A DNA stretch of 64,000 nucleotides from NCBI RefSeq assembly GCF_030815145.1, contig NZ_JAUSWJ010000001.1, positions 4,330,501 through 4,394,500 on the forward strand, written 5' to 3'. The notes below the pieces were generated by a model. The model was not told the origin of the DNA. It did no database searches and worked only from the letters and a program-made list of their open reading frames with translations. Below are positions 23,567 through 31,302 of the stretch, piece by piece; positions within the stretch are counted from its first letter, which is position 1, and every line of letters begins with the position of its first letter. The position numbers and the translations under genes are program-made. This DNA is from Kaistia geumhonensis. GTDB taxonomy: Bacteria > Pseudomonadota > Alphaproteobacteria > Rhizobiales > Kaistiaceae.

Positions 23567-25402
23567 TCATGCCAGCAGCGGTTGTGTTGCCGCGATCAGG
23601 AATTCGAGCGCCTCGCTCTCGAGCGATGGCTGGAGCGTGGCGCGGACACGGGCGTGATAGGCATCGAGCCAGGCGATCTCGTCGGCGCTCATCAGCGCGG
23701 GCTCGATCAGGCTGCGATCGATCGGCGCGAGCGTCAGCGTCTCGAAGGAGTGCATCGGCCGGTCACCGCCGGCAATCTCCGAGGGCGGTTCCACGATGAT
23801 GAGATTCTCGATGCGGATGCCGAAGGCGCCGGTCTTGTAGTAGCCCGGCTCGTTGGAAAGGATCATGCCCGGCTCGAGCGGCACCGTGCCGGCCTTGGAA
23901 ATGCGGGCCGGGCCTTCGTGCACCTGAAGGAACACGCCGACGCCATGGCCGGTGCCGTGGTCGTAGTCGAGCCCGGCCTGCCAGAGCGCGAGCCGGGCGA
24001 GCGTATCGAGCTGCGCGCCGGTCGTGCCCTTCGGGAAGCGCGCCGTCGAGAGCGCGATATGGCCCTTGAGAACGCGGGTGAAGCGGTCGCGCATCTCCGC
24101 GGTTGGCGCGCCGATGGCGATGGTGCGGGTGATGTCCGTGGTGCCGTCGCGATACTGTGCGCCGGAATCGACCAGATAGAGCTGGCCCGGCTCGATCGCG
24201 CGGTCGGTCGCCTCGGTGACACGGTAATGGACGATGGCGCCGTTCGGGCCGGCACCCGAGATCGTGTCGAAGGAGATTTCGAGGAGCGGCTGGCCATCCT
24301 CCTCGCCCGTCTCGGCGCGGAAGGCTTCCAGCTTCTTCGCCGCGGCGATCTCGGTGAGCCCGCCCGAAGGCGCCGTCGCGGCCAGCCAGGCAAGGAAGCG
24401 CGTCATCGCCACGCCGTCGCGGCGGTGGGCGCGGCGCATGCCCGCGAGTTCGGCTTCGTTCTTGCGCGCCTTGGGCAACGACACCGGATCGGCGCCTTCG
24501 ACGAGGTTGCCGCCGGCTGCGCTGACCGCGCGGGCGAGCGCTTCCGGCGTCAGGTTCGGATCGATGAGCACCTTGGCGCCGGAGGCGCCGAGCGCGCCGA
24601 GGTCGGCCGCCAGCGCCGTCTCTTCCTTGATATCGGCAAGGCCGGCCAGCCGGTCGCGGACGGCGTTGGAGAGCTTGCGCCCGTCCATGTAGAGAGAAGG
24701 GGCGCCTTCCCGGCGCAGGATCGCGAAGGACAGCGGCACGGGGTTGTGCGGAACGTCTCCGCCGCGGATGTTGAAGGTCCAGGCGATGGAGTCGGTCTGT
24801 GCGATGATCGCGGCATCGACGTCCTTCTCCCCCAGAATGGCGCGGAGGCGATCGATCTTGGCCTCGGCAGCCTCGCCGGCCAGCGGCTCGGCCTGCAGCG
24901 AGACCGCGGCGAGAGGCGGAGCCGGACGGTCGTGCCAGATCGCATCGACCGGATTCTCCTCGACCGGGACAAGGGTTGCCCCGGCCGCCTTGGCGACCGC
25001 CTCGAGCCGCCGCACCTCGGCGAGCGTCATCAACCGCGGATCATAACCGAGCCGGTCGCCCCGCTTCAGGCGGGACTTCAGCCACTGGTGCGGCGGGTTC
25101 TCGACGAGATGCTCATAGGTGAAGTCGGCCCCGTCGACCTGGTCACGAACCTGCAGGGTATAACGGCCATCGACGAAGACGGCGGCTTCCTCCGTAAGGA
25201 CGACCGCAGCGCCGGCGGAGCCGGTGAAGCCCGTCAGATAAGCCAGGCGCTCGGCGGCGGCGGGGATGTATTCGCCCTGATATTCGTCGGCGTGCGGCAC
25301 GACGAAACCGGACAGCCCCGCCTTCTTCAGCACTGCCCGCAATGCGGCGAGACGTGCGCCGATCGGCCCGGATCGCGACGGGGCATCGAAAGTCTGGAAC
25401 AT
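23567..25402 (-). CDS. Xaa-Pro aminopeptidase (M24B family)
   Basis: 611 residues. The N-terminal creatinase-like domains (FVVPHADEYQGEYIPAAAER) precede a C-terminal pita-bread domain with the metal ligands: two Asp in LVDSGAQYRDGTTDITR, His in GHGVGVFLQVHEGP, and Glu in ILSNEPGYY and IRIENL. It removes N-terminal residues preceding proline, most likely in the cytoplasm because no signal peptide is seen. The start ATG has GAACATGGGA context and the length fits eukaryote-like XPNPEP1-type enzymes of alphaproteobacteria. Confidence 0.92.
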   Translation of the reverse strand: MFQTFDAPSRSGPIGARLAALRAVLKKAGLSGFVVPHADEYQGEYIPAAAERLAYLTGFTGSAGAAVVLTEEAAVFVDGRYTLQVRDQVDGADFTYEHLVENPPHQWLKSRLKRGDRLGYDPRLMTLAEVRRLEAVAKAAGATLVPVEENPVDAIWHDRPAPPLAAVSLQAEPLAGEAAEAKIDRLRAILGEKDVDAAIIAQTDSIAWTFNIRGGDVPHNPVPLSFAILRREGAPSLYMDGRKLSNAVRDRLAGLADIKEETALAADLGALGASGAKVLIDPNLTPEALARAVSAAGGNLVEGADPVSLPKARKNEAELAGMRRAHRRDGVAMTRFLAWLAATAPSGGLTEIAAAKKLEAFRAETGEEDGQPLLEISFDTISGAGPNGAIVHYRVTEATDRAIEPGQLYLVDSGAQYRDGTTDITRTIAIGAPTAEMRDRFTRVLKGHIALSTARFPKGTTGAQLDTLARLALWQAGLDYDHGTGHGVGVFLQVHEGPARISKAGTVPLEPGMILSNEPGYYKTGAFGIRIENLIIVEPPSEIAGGDRPMHSFETLTLAPIDRSLIEPALMSADEIAWLDAYHARVRATLQPSLESEALEFLIAATQPLLA

Positions 25403-25481
25403 GGGAGGGCTCGTTCAGGCGGGTGAGGTTAACGGAGCGTAGCGAGGCCGGTCGCGGGCGGCAACCACGTTCACGGTGGTG

Positions 25482-25525
25482 TTTGCATCGCGACATCATT
25501 GTGTCGGAAGTTTGTGCGATGCAAA
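25482..25525. promoter_or_regulatory. Perfect inverted repeat upstream of a small hypothetical gene
   Basis: TTTGCATCGC (25482-25491) and GCGATGCAAA (25516-25525) are perfect ten-base arms separated by 24 bases, which themselves contain a small GACA-TCATTG-TGTC stem. It lies between the divergent aminopeptidase and small hypothetical genes. It could be a regulator operator or a structured 5' leader; no T-tract supports a terminator. Confidence 0.5.
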
Positions 25526-25633
25526 AACCGCATGTCTGTCATTCCGTTGCGGCGGTTCTTTCGCGTGGCGATCACCACTATGTTCCGTGTCGACCGAAGC
25601 GCCATCCGGCGATTCAGACAAGGATTGGATATT

Positions 25634-25849
25634 ATGGCTGCAGCTTATGGAGAGATCGGCATCGCCGCGGCGGCAAGCCGCGGACATGGCGTCGTCCGGC
25701 GTGCGGTCGCGCGGATGAACCATGTGCGCGAGCGCCAGATGCCGCGTTACGTGAACGGCTACCAGCTGGCGCTCGACGACGCGTCGCTGGCGACCTTCGG
25801 GTTCGACCGCGAAACCTTCGAGCGGGCTGCGTTCAGCGCCCCGCTCTGA
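25634..25849 (+). CDS. Small hypothetical protein, weakly DUF1127-like
   Basis: 71 residues. The frame is open further upstream, but the ATG with AAGGATTGG before it gives a compact basic protein. The C-terminal part (LALDDASLATFGFDRETFE) loosely resembles the DUF1127 pattern of a short basic helix ending in a leucine-rich segment with G-[IF]-x-R. I cannot assign a function. A strong terminator follows by 38 bases, which supports a real transcript. Confidence 0.5.
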   Translation: MAAAYGEIGIAAAASRGHGVVRRAVARMNHVRERQMPRYVNGYQLALDDASLATFGFDRETFERAAFSAPL

Positions 25850-25887
25850 TCAGGGCACGCGGGCGTTGAGCCCGCCGGAATTCTGGA

Positions 25888-25927
25888 ACGGCCGGCAGGA
25901 TGCGGAAGCACCTGCCGGCCGTTTCGA
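25888..25927 (+). terminator. Terminator between the small hypothetical gene and prmA
   Basis: ACGGCCGGCAGG (25888-25899) pairs perfectly with CCTGCCGGCCGT (25911-25922), a 12-base-pair stem with an 11-base loop, followed by TTCGATT. It ends the plus-strand small gene and, because the stem is symmetric, may also serve the convergent prmA gene. Confidence 0.75.
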
Positions 25928-25953
25928 TTCTGGCGCCAGCGCGCAAGAATGCG

Positions 25954-26820
25954 TCAGCGCGAAAGAGTGAGGGTCAGCCAGCCTTCCATCTCGCCGGAGC
26001 GTTCCAGACGAAGCCCCTCGGCCTCGTAGGCGGCGATGACGGCGGGGCCTTGCGCCGTCAGCAGTCCGGAGAGGACGACGACGCCATCGGGCGCGAGGTG
26101 ACGGACGATATCGCCGGCGAGCGCGATCAGAGGTCCCGCGAGGATATTGGCGATGATGAGGTCGAAGGGCGCATGCGCCGCGAAGACCGGATTGCCGAAC
26201 CCTTCCGCCGTTTCCGCATCGATCAGCGCACCGACCCCGTTGAGGACGGCATTCTCATGCGTCACCCGGGTCGCGACCGGATCGATGTCGGTGGCGAGCA
26301 CCCGCTTGCCGAAGGCCTTGGCGATGGCGATCGCCAGAACGCCGGTGCCGGTGCCGAGATCGAGGATCGAACCGAACTCCCGCGCGCTGCACAGGCGGTC
26401 GATTTCGGCGAGGCAGCCGGCCGTGGTGCCGTGATGGCCGGTGCCGAACGCCTCTCCGGCCTCGATCTCGATCGCGACGTCGTCCGGCTGCACCTTGGAC
26501 CGGTCATGGCTGCCATGCACCATGAAGCGCCCGGCGCGCACCGGCTTCAACCCTTCCAGGGATTTGGCCACCCAGTCCTCGTCGGGAAGCGGCGCGACGA
26601 GGATCGGCGGCGTTGCGTCGCCCATCACGTCGCGTACCAGCCGCGCGAGCGTCGCTTCGTCCGGCTGCTCCTCGAAATAGATGTCGACCACCCAGCTCTT
26701 GTCGGGCTGCTCGGTCGTGGCCGCGGTGGGGAAATCGAGTTCCTCGCTGGCGCCGAGGGCCTCGACGAGGGCTCCGGCCAGCTCTTCGGTCGCGACGGGA
26801 AGGGAAGCGATGAGGGTCAT
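25954..26820 (-). CDS. prmA: Ribosomal protein L11 methyltransferase-like (PrmA)
   Basis: 288 residues. The N-terminal substrate domain precedes the SAM-binding domain with EAFGTGHHGTT, LDLGTGTGVLAIAIAKAFG and the catalytic-type motif DLIIANILAGPL (N[IV]LA), all hallmarks of PrmA. It methylates lysines of ribosomal protein L11. It is convergent with a small hypothetical gene and divergent from a GNAT gene. The family identification is strong; that L11 is the substrate is taken from E. coli. Confidence 0.9.
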   Translation of the reverse strand: MTLIASLPVATEELAGALVEALGASEELDFPTAATTEQPDKSWVVDIYFEEQPDEATLARLVRDVMGDATPPILVAPLPDEDWVAKSLEGLKPVRAGRFMVHGSHDRSKVQPDDVAIEIEAGEAFGTGHHGTTAGCLAEIDRLCSAREFGSILDLGTGTGVLAIAIAKAFGKRVLATDIDPVATRVTHENAVLNGVGALIDAETAEGFGNPVFAAHAPFDLIIANILAGPLIALAGDIVRHLAPDGVVVLSGLLTAQGPAVIAAYEAEGLRLERSGEMEGWLTLTLSR

Positions 26821-26891
26821 GCGGCGCCTTGCACGGAAGAGGGAAAGGCTTCATAGCGCCGGCCCGAGCATCAGGCAAAGGCCGGCTTTCC

Positions 26892-27290
26892 ATGACCGAA
26901 CTCCGCATCGATCCCTTTCCGCCCGCCGGGGCCTTCGCGCGGCTCTGGGAGGCTGCCTGGGGCGGGCCGCCCGGCACCGACATCGGAACGGTGCTTTCGC
27001 GCAGCCTCGTCCATCTCGGCGCCTATGACGAAACCGGCACGCTGGTCGGCTTCGTGAATGTCGCCACCGATGGCGGCGTCCATGCCTTCCTGCTCGATCC
27101 GACGGTCCATCCCGACCATCGCCGCGAAGGCCTCGGCTCGCGCCTCGTCAGGGAAGCCGCCCGCCTCGCCGGCGAGCGCGGCGCCGAATGGCTCCATGTC
27201 GACTACGAGCCGCATCTCGAAGGCTTCTACGCCGGCTGCGGATTTCGCCCGACCAGGGCCGGGCTGATGCGGCTTCGCGACGACGGCTGA
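26892..27290 (+). CDS. GNAT-family N-acetyltransferase
   Basis: 132 residues from an ATG that gives MTELRIDPFPPAGAF; 21 more in-frame residues upstream look non-coding. The acetyl-CoA loop is HPDHRREGLGSRLV (R/Q-x-x-G-x-G/A type), and GFYAGCGFRPT is the usual C-terminal GNAT helix-strand. Substrate unknown. It is divergent from prmA by 71 bases and ends six bases from the convergent helicase gene. Confidence 0.82.
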   Translation: MTELRIDPFPPAGAFARLWEAAWGGPPGTDIGTVLSRSLVHLGAYDETGTLVGFVNVATDGGVHAFLLDPTVHPDHRREGLGSRLVREAARLAGERGAEWLHVDYEPHLEGFYAGCGFRPTRAGLMRLRDDG

Positions 27291-27295
27291 GCGGC

Positions 27296-29659
27296 TCACC
27301 CCCGCGTGACGAAGCTGTCGACGACTTTCTTCGGGCCTGTCGTGAAGTCGACCGTCAGCTTGTTGCCTTCGATGGCCGAGACGGTGCCATAGCCGAATTT
27401 CTGGTGGAAGACCCGCTCGCCGATGGCATAGGCCGAGGCGGAGCCGGTCGATTTCGCGACGAGCTCGCCCTCGATGACGCGCATGGTCGGCCGCGCCGTC
27501 GGCTTGTCGGCGCTGGCGGCTCGGTTCTTCTGGGCGCGCTGCCAGCCCGGCGTCGAATAGGTGTTGGAGAACGGATCGGCGCGGTCGAAGCGGCTGGCGC
27601 CGTAATTGCCGATGCCGCCGACATTGTAGCCGCCATAGCTCGACGTCTGCTCGACCACGTCGACATGCTTCTCCGGCAGTTCGTCGAGGAAGCGCGACGG
27701 GACGGTCGATTGCCAAAGGCCGTGGATGCGGCGGTTGGAGGCGAACCAGATGAGAGCCCGCCGCTTGGCGCGGGTGATGCCGACATAGGCGAGCCGCCGC
27801 TCCTCCTCGAGGCCGGCGCGGCCGCTCTCGTCGAGCGTGCGCTGGCTCGGGAAGAGGCCTTCCTCCCAGCCGGGCAGGAAGACCGTCTCGAATTCCAGCC
27901 CCTTCGCCGAATGCAGCGTCATGATCGACACCGCCTCGGTCGTGTCGGCGCTGTCGCGGTCCATGACGAGTGCGATGTGCTCCAGGAATCCTTCGAGCGA
28001 CTCGAATTCCTCCATGGAGCGGATCAGCTCCTTGAGGTTGTCGAGCCGGCCGGGGGCATCGGCCGAACGGTCCTGCTGCCACATCTCGGTATAGCCGCTC
28101 TCGTCGAGGATGATCTCGGCGAGTTCGGTATGCTTGACGGCGTCGAGCCGTCCGCGCCAGCGGGCGAAGGCGGCGACGAGATCGCGCAGCGCCGTGCGCG
28201 CCTTGGCGCCGATCTCGCTCGTCTGGACGAGTTCCTCGGCCGCCGCCATCATCGGGATTCGGCGGGCGCGGGCATGGTCGTGCAGGAGGCGGATCGTGGT
28301 CTCGCCGATGCCGCGGCGCGGCGTGTTGACGATGCGCTCGAAGGCGAGGTCGTCGGCCGGCTGCATCACGACGCGCAGATAGGCGAGGGCGTCGCGGATT
28401 TCGGCCCGCTCGTAGAAGCGGGGACCGCCGATCACCCGGTAGGAAAGGCCGAGCTGGATGAAGCGCTCCTCGAAGGAGCGCATCTGGAACGAGGCGCGCA
28501 CCAGGATCGCCATCTCGTCGAGGCTGTGGCCCTGGCGCTGCAGCGCCTCGATCTCCTCGCCGATCGCCCGTGCTTCCTCCTCCGAATCCCAGGACGAGGC
28601 CACCTGGACCTTGGCGGCCTCTGGATCGGCGATGTCGGTGAAGAGCGTCTTGCCGAGCCGGCCCTCGTTATGGGTGATGAGATGCGAGGCCGCGCCGAGG
28701 ATGTGGCTGGTCGAGCGGTAGTTGCGCTCGAGGCGGATCACGACCGCGCCCGGAAAGTCCTTCTCGAAGCGCAGGATGTTGTCGACCTCGGCGCCGCGCC
28801 AGCCATAGATCGACTGGTCGTCGTCGCCGACGCAGCAGATGTTGCGCCGACCCTGCGCGAGCAGGCGCAGCCAGAGATACTGGGCGACATTGGTATCCTG
28901 GTACTCGTCGACCAGCATGTACTGGAAGCGCTGCTGGTATTCGGCGAGCACGTCGGGATTCTCGCGGAAGAGGCGGATCGTCTCGAGCAGCAGATCGCCG
29001 AAGTCGCAGGCGTTGAGAACCTTCAGCCGCTCCTGGTAGGCGGTGTAGAGCTTGACGCCCTTGCCGCCGGCGAAGGCGCCGCCTTCCCCCGGCGGGACGT
29101 CCTTGGGCGTCAGGCCGCGGTTCTTCCAGCCGTCGATCAAGAGCGCCAGCTGCTTGCCCGGCCAGCGCTTCTCGTCGATGCCCTCGGCCTGGATCAGCTG
29201 CTTCATCAGGCGGACGGCATCGTCGGCGTCGAGCACGGTGAAGTTCGACTTGAGGCCGACCAGTTCGGCATGGCGGCGCAGGATGCGCACGCCGATCGAA
29301 TGGAACGTGCCGAGCCAGGCCATGCCCTCGACCGATGGCCCGATCAGGTCGCCGATGCGATGGCGCATCTCGCGTGCCGCCTTGTTGGTGAAGGTGACGG
29401 CGAGGATCTGGCTCGGATAGGCGCGGCCGGTCGCGAGGAGATGGGCGATGCGTGTCGTCAGCACGCGTGTCTTGCCCGTGCCCGCGCCGGCGAGCACCAG
29501 GACCGGCCCCTCAGTCGTCTCGACCGCCAGCCGCTGCTCGGGGTTGAGGCGGACGAGATAGTCCGGAACGGGGCGGGCGCCGAGCGCGCGCGCGGCGATG
29601 CCGCCGGGGCGCGGGGCGGGCGGCGCGGGTTCGGGATGGCGGTCGGGACGCTCGGTCAT
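27296..29659 (-). CDS. uvrD: ATP-dependent DNA helicase UvrD/PcrA (SF1A)
   Basis: 787 residues from the ATG giving MTERPDRHPE; 49 further in-frame residues upstream are unlike the family. Motif Ia/I: LAGAGTGKTRVLTTRI (Walker A 57-64); motif II VDEYQDTN; motif III GDDDQSIYGWRGA; motif VI VGITRAKRRA. The C-terminal Tudor-like domain (FHQKFGYGTVSAIEGNKL) that contacts RNA polymerase in PcrA/UvrD is present. It unwinds DNA 3'-5' in nucleotide-excision and mismatch repair. Symbol uvrD versus pcrA is a naming choice. Confidence 0.94.
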   Translation of the reverse strand: MTERPDRHPEPAPPAPRPGGIAARALGARPVPDYLVRLNPEQRLAVETTEGPVLVLAGAGTGKTRVLTTRIAHLLATGRAYPSQILAVTFTNKAAREMRHRIGDLIGPSVEGMAWLGTFHSIGVRILRRHAELVGLKSNFTVLDADDAVRLMKQLIQAEGIDEKRWPGKQLALLIDGWKNRGLTPKDVPPGEGGAFAGGKGVKLYTAYQERLKVLNACDFGDLLLETIRLFRENPDVLAEYQQRFQYMLVDEYQDTNVAQYLWLRLLAQGRRNICCVGDDDQSIYGWRGAEVDNILRFEKDFPGAVVIRLERNYRSTSHILGAASHLITHNEGRLGKTLFTDIADPEAAKVQVASSWDSEEEARAIGEEIEALQRQGHSLDEMAILVRASFQMRSFEERFIQLGLSYRVIGGPRFYERAEIRDALAYLRVVMQPADDLAFERIVNTPRRGIGETTIRLLHDHARARRIPMMAAAEELVQTSEIGAKARTALRDLVAAFARWRGRLDAVKHTELAEIILDESGYTEMWQQDRSADAPGRLDNLKELIRSMEEFESLEGFLEHIALVMDRDSADTTEAVSIMTLHSAKGLEFETVFLPGWEEGLFPSQRTLDESGRAGLEEERRLAYVGITRAKRRALIWFASNRRIHGLWQSTVPSRFLDELPEKHVDVVEQTSSYGGYNVGGIGNYGASRFDRADPFSNTYSTPGWQRAQKNRAASADKPTARPTMRVIEGELVAKSTGSASAYAIGERVFHQKFGYGTVSAIEGNKLTVDFTTGPKKVVDSFVTRG

Positions 29660-29868
29660 GCCGGAAACCGGCTGCGATTCGGAAACTGGAACATAGCGCG
29701 AATATGGCGCCTCGGGCCCCGCCTTTCCAGCAAGGAGGGGGATCGGGCGCCTCGGCGGGCCGGCGGTGGCGACTTTCCGAGGAAGTCTTTGGCGCGGCAG
29801 CATCATTTTGCTACGGTGCCGCCAGCCGCGCTGCGGCGGGAATGCGACGGGTGAGGAGCGAGGCAGGA

Positions 29869-31266
29869 ATGACGGTATCGGCGTTGCGCATGGAGAGCGA
29901 TCGCGCAGCGGCGCTGGACATTTTGGCGGCCCGCTTCGGCAGCCGCTTCAGCCGCGGCGCCGAAATCCGGCGCCAGCATGCCAACACCGTCAACTGGATG
30001 GCGAATCAGCCGCCCGATGCCGTGATCTTCGTGACGTCGACCGAAGAGGTCGCGGAGATCGTGCGCGTCGCTGTCGCGCACCACGTGCCGCTGATCCCGT
30101 TCGGCACAGGCACCGGGCTTGAAGGTCATGTGAACGCGCCGTTCGGCGGCATCTCGGTCGATCTCTCGCAGATGAACCGCATCGTCGCCGTTCGCCCGGA
30201 GGACCTCGACTGCACCGTCGAGGCCGGCGTCACGCGCCGCCAGCTCAACGAGCACCTGCGCGACCAGGGCCTGTTCTTCCCGATCGATCCCGGCGCCGAT
30301 GCGAGCCTCGGCGGCATGGCCGCGACGCGCGCCTCCGGCACCAATGCCGTGCGCTACGGCACGATGCGCGACAATGTCGTCAACCTCACCGCCGTCATGG
30401 CCGACGGCTCCGTCATCCGCACGGCCAGCCGTGCCCGCAAGTCCTCGGCCGGCTACGACCTGACGCGCCTTCTCGTCGGCTCGGAGGGGACGCTCGGCAT
30501 CATCACCGAGGTCACGCTGCGCCTTGCCGGCATTCCCGAGGCGATGTCGGCGGGCGTCTGCGCCTTCCCGAGTGTCGACGACGCCTGCAACGCCACGATC
30601 CTCACCATCCAGAGCGGCATTCCGATCGCGCGCATCGAACTGCTCGACACGCTGATGATCCGTGCCACCAACGCCTTTGCCGGCCTCGGCCTGCCCGAGA
30701 CGCCACATCTCTTCGTCGAGTTCCACGGCTCGGCCGCTTCGGTCGAGGAGCAGGCGGCGCTGTTCGGCGAGATCGCCGCCTCGTTCGGCGGCGGCGGCTA
30801 CCAGTCGACGACCCGGCCGGAGGAGCGGACCAAGCTCTGGCAGGCCCGCCACGACGCCTATTTCGCGGCGCGGGGCCTCCGTCCCGGCGCGCAGGTGATC
30901 GCGACGGACGCCTGCGTGCCGATCTCGCGGCTCGCCGAATGCGTGCACGAGACGATCGCGGACATCGCCGAGACCGGGTTGATCGCGCCCATCGTCGGCC
31001 ATGTGGGCGACGGCAACTTCCATGTGCAGGTCATGATCGACACCGACAATGCCGAGGAGATCCGCGCCGCGGAGGGCTTCCTCGCGCGCCTTTCGAAGCG
31101 CGCGATCGGCATGGAAGGGACCTGCACGGGCGAGCATGGCGTCGGCCAGGGCAAGCGCAGATATCTCGAGCTCGAGCACGGCCCGGCGCTGGCGCCGATG
31201 CGGGCGATCAAGGCGGCGCTCGACCCGCTGGGCATCCTCAATCCGGGCAAGATCCTGCCCGATTGA
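29869..31266 (+). CDS. FAD-linked oxidoreductase (D-lactate dehydrogenase/glycolate oxidase GlcD family)
   Basis: 465 residues. The PP-loop FAD-binding domain (PLIPFGTGTGLEGHVNAPFG, then GADASLGGMAATRASGTNAV) is followed by the FAD-oxidase C-terminal domain with the catalytic-region motif GHVGDGNFHV and the EHGVGQGK signature. Such enzymes oxidise D-2-hydroxy acids such as D-lactate and pass electrons to cytochrome c or quinone. The ATG is preceded by GAGGAGCGAGGCAGGA. It is the only enzyme in its unit; no glcE/glcF partners are adjacent, favouring the single-subunit D-lactate type. Confidence 0.86.
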   Translation: MTVSALRMESDRAAALDILAARFGSRFSRGAEIRRQHANTVNWMANQPPDAVIFVTSTEEVAEIVRVAVAHHVPLIPFGTGTGLEGHVNAPFGGISVDLSQMNRIVAVRPEDLDCTVEAGVTRRQLNEHLRDQGLFFPIDPGADASLGGMAATRASGTNAVRYGTMRDNVVNLTAVMADGSVIRTASRARKSSAGYDLTRLLVGSEGTLGIITEVTLRLAGIPEAMSAGVCAFPSVDDACNATILTIQSGIPIARIELLDTLMIRATNAFAGLGLPETPHLFVEFHGSAASVEEQAALFGEIAASFGGGGYQSTTRPEERTKLWQARHDAYFAARGLRPGAQVIATDACVPISRLAECVHETIADIAETGLIAPIVGHVGDGNFHVQVMIDTDNAEEIRAAEGFLARLSKRAIGMEGTCTGEHGVGQGKRRYLELEHGPALAPMRAIKAALDPLGILNPGKILPD

Positions 31267-31302
31267 CGGGACGATGGCGCGTCGAACGAGAGGGAGGCGG
31301 AC

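Noticed and set aside
23477-25426. A 649-codon plus-strand frame opposite the Xaa-Pro aminopeptidase
   Set aside because: The minus-strand gene carries complete metal-ligand motifs; the plus frame has none.
27188-29854. An 888-codon plus-strand frame opposite the UvrD helicase gene
   Set aside because: Antisense shadow of a helicase with all motifs intact; no recognisable domain and no ribosome site.
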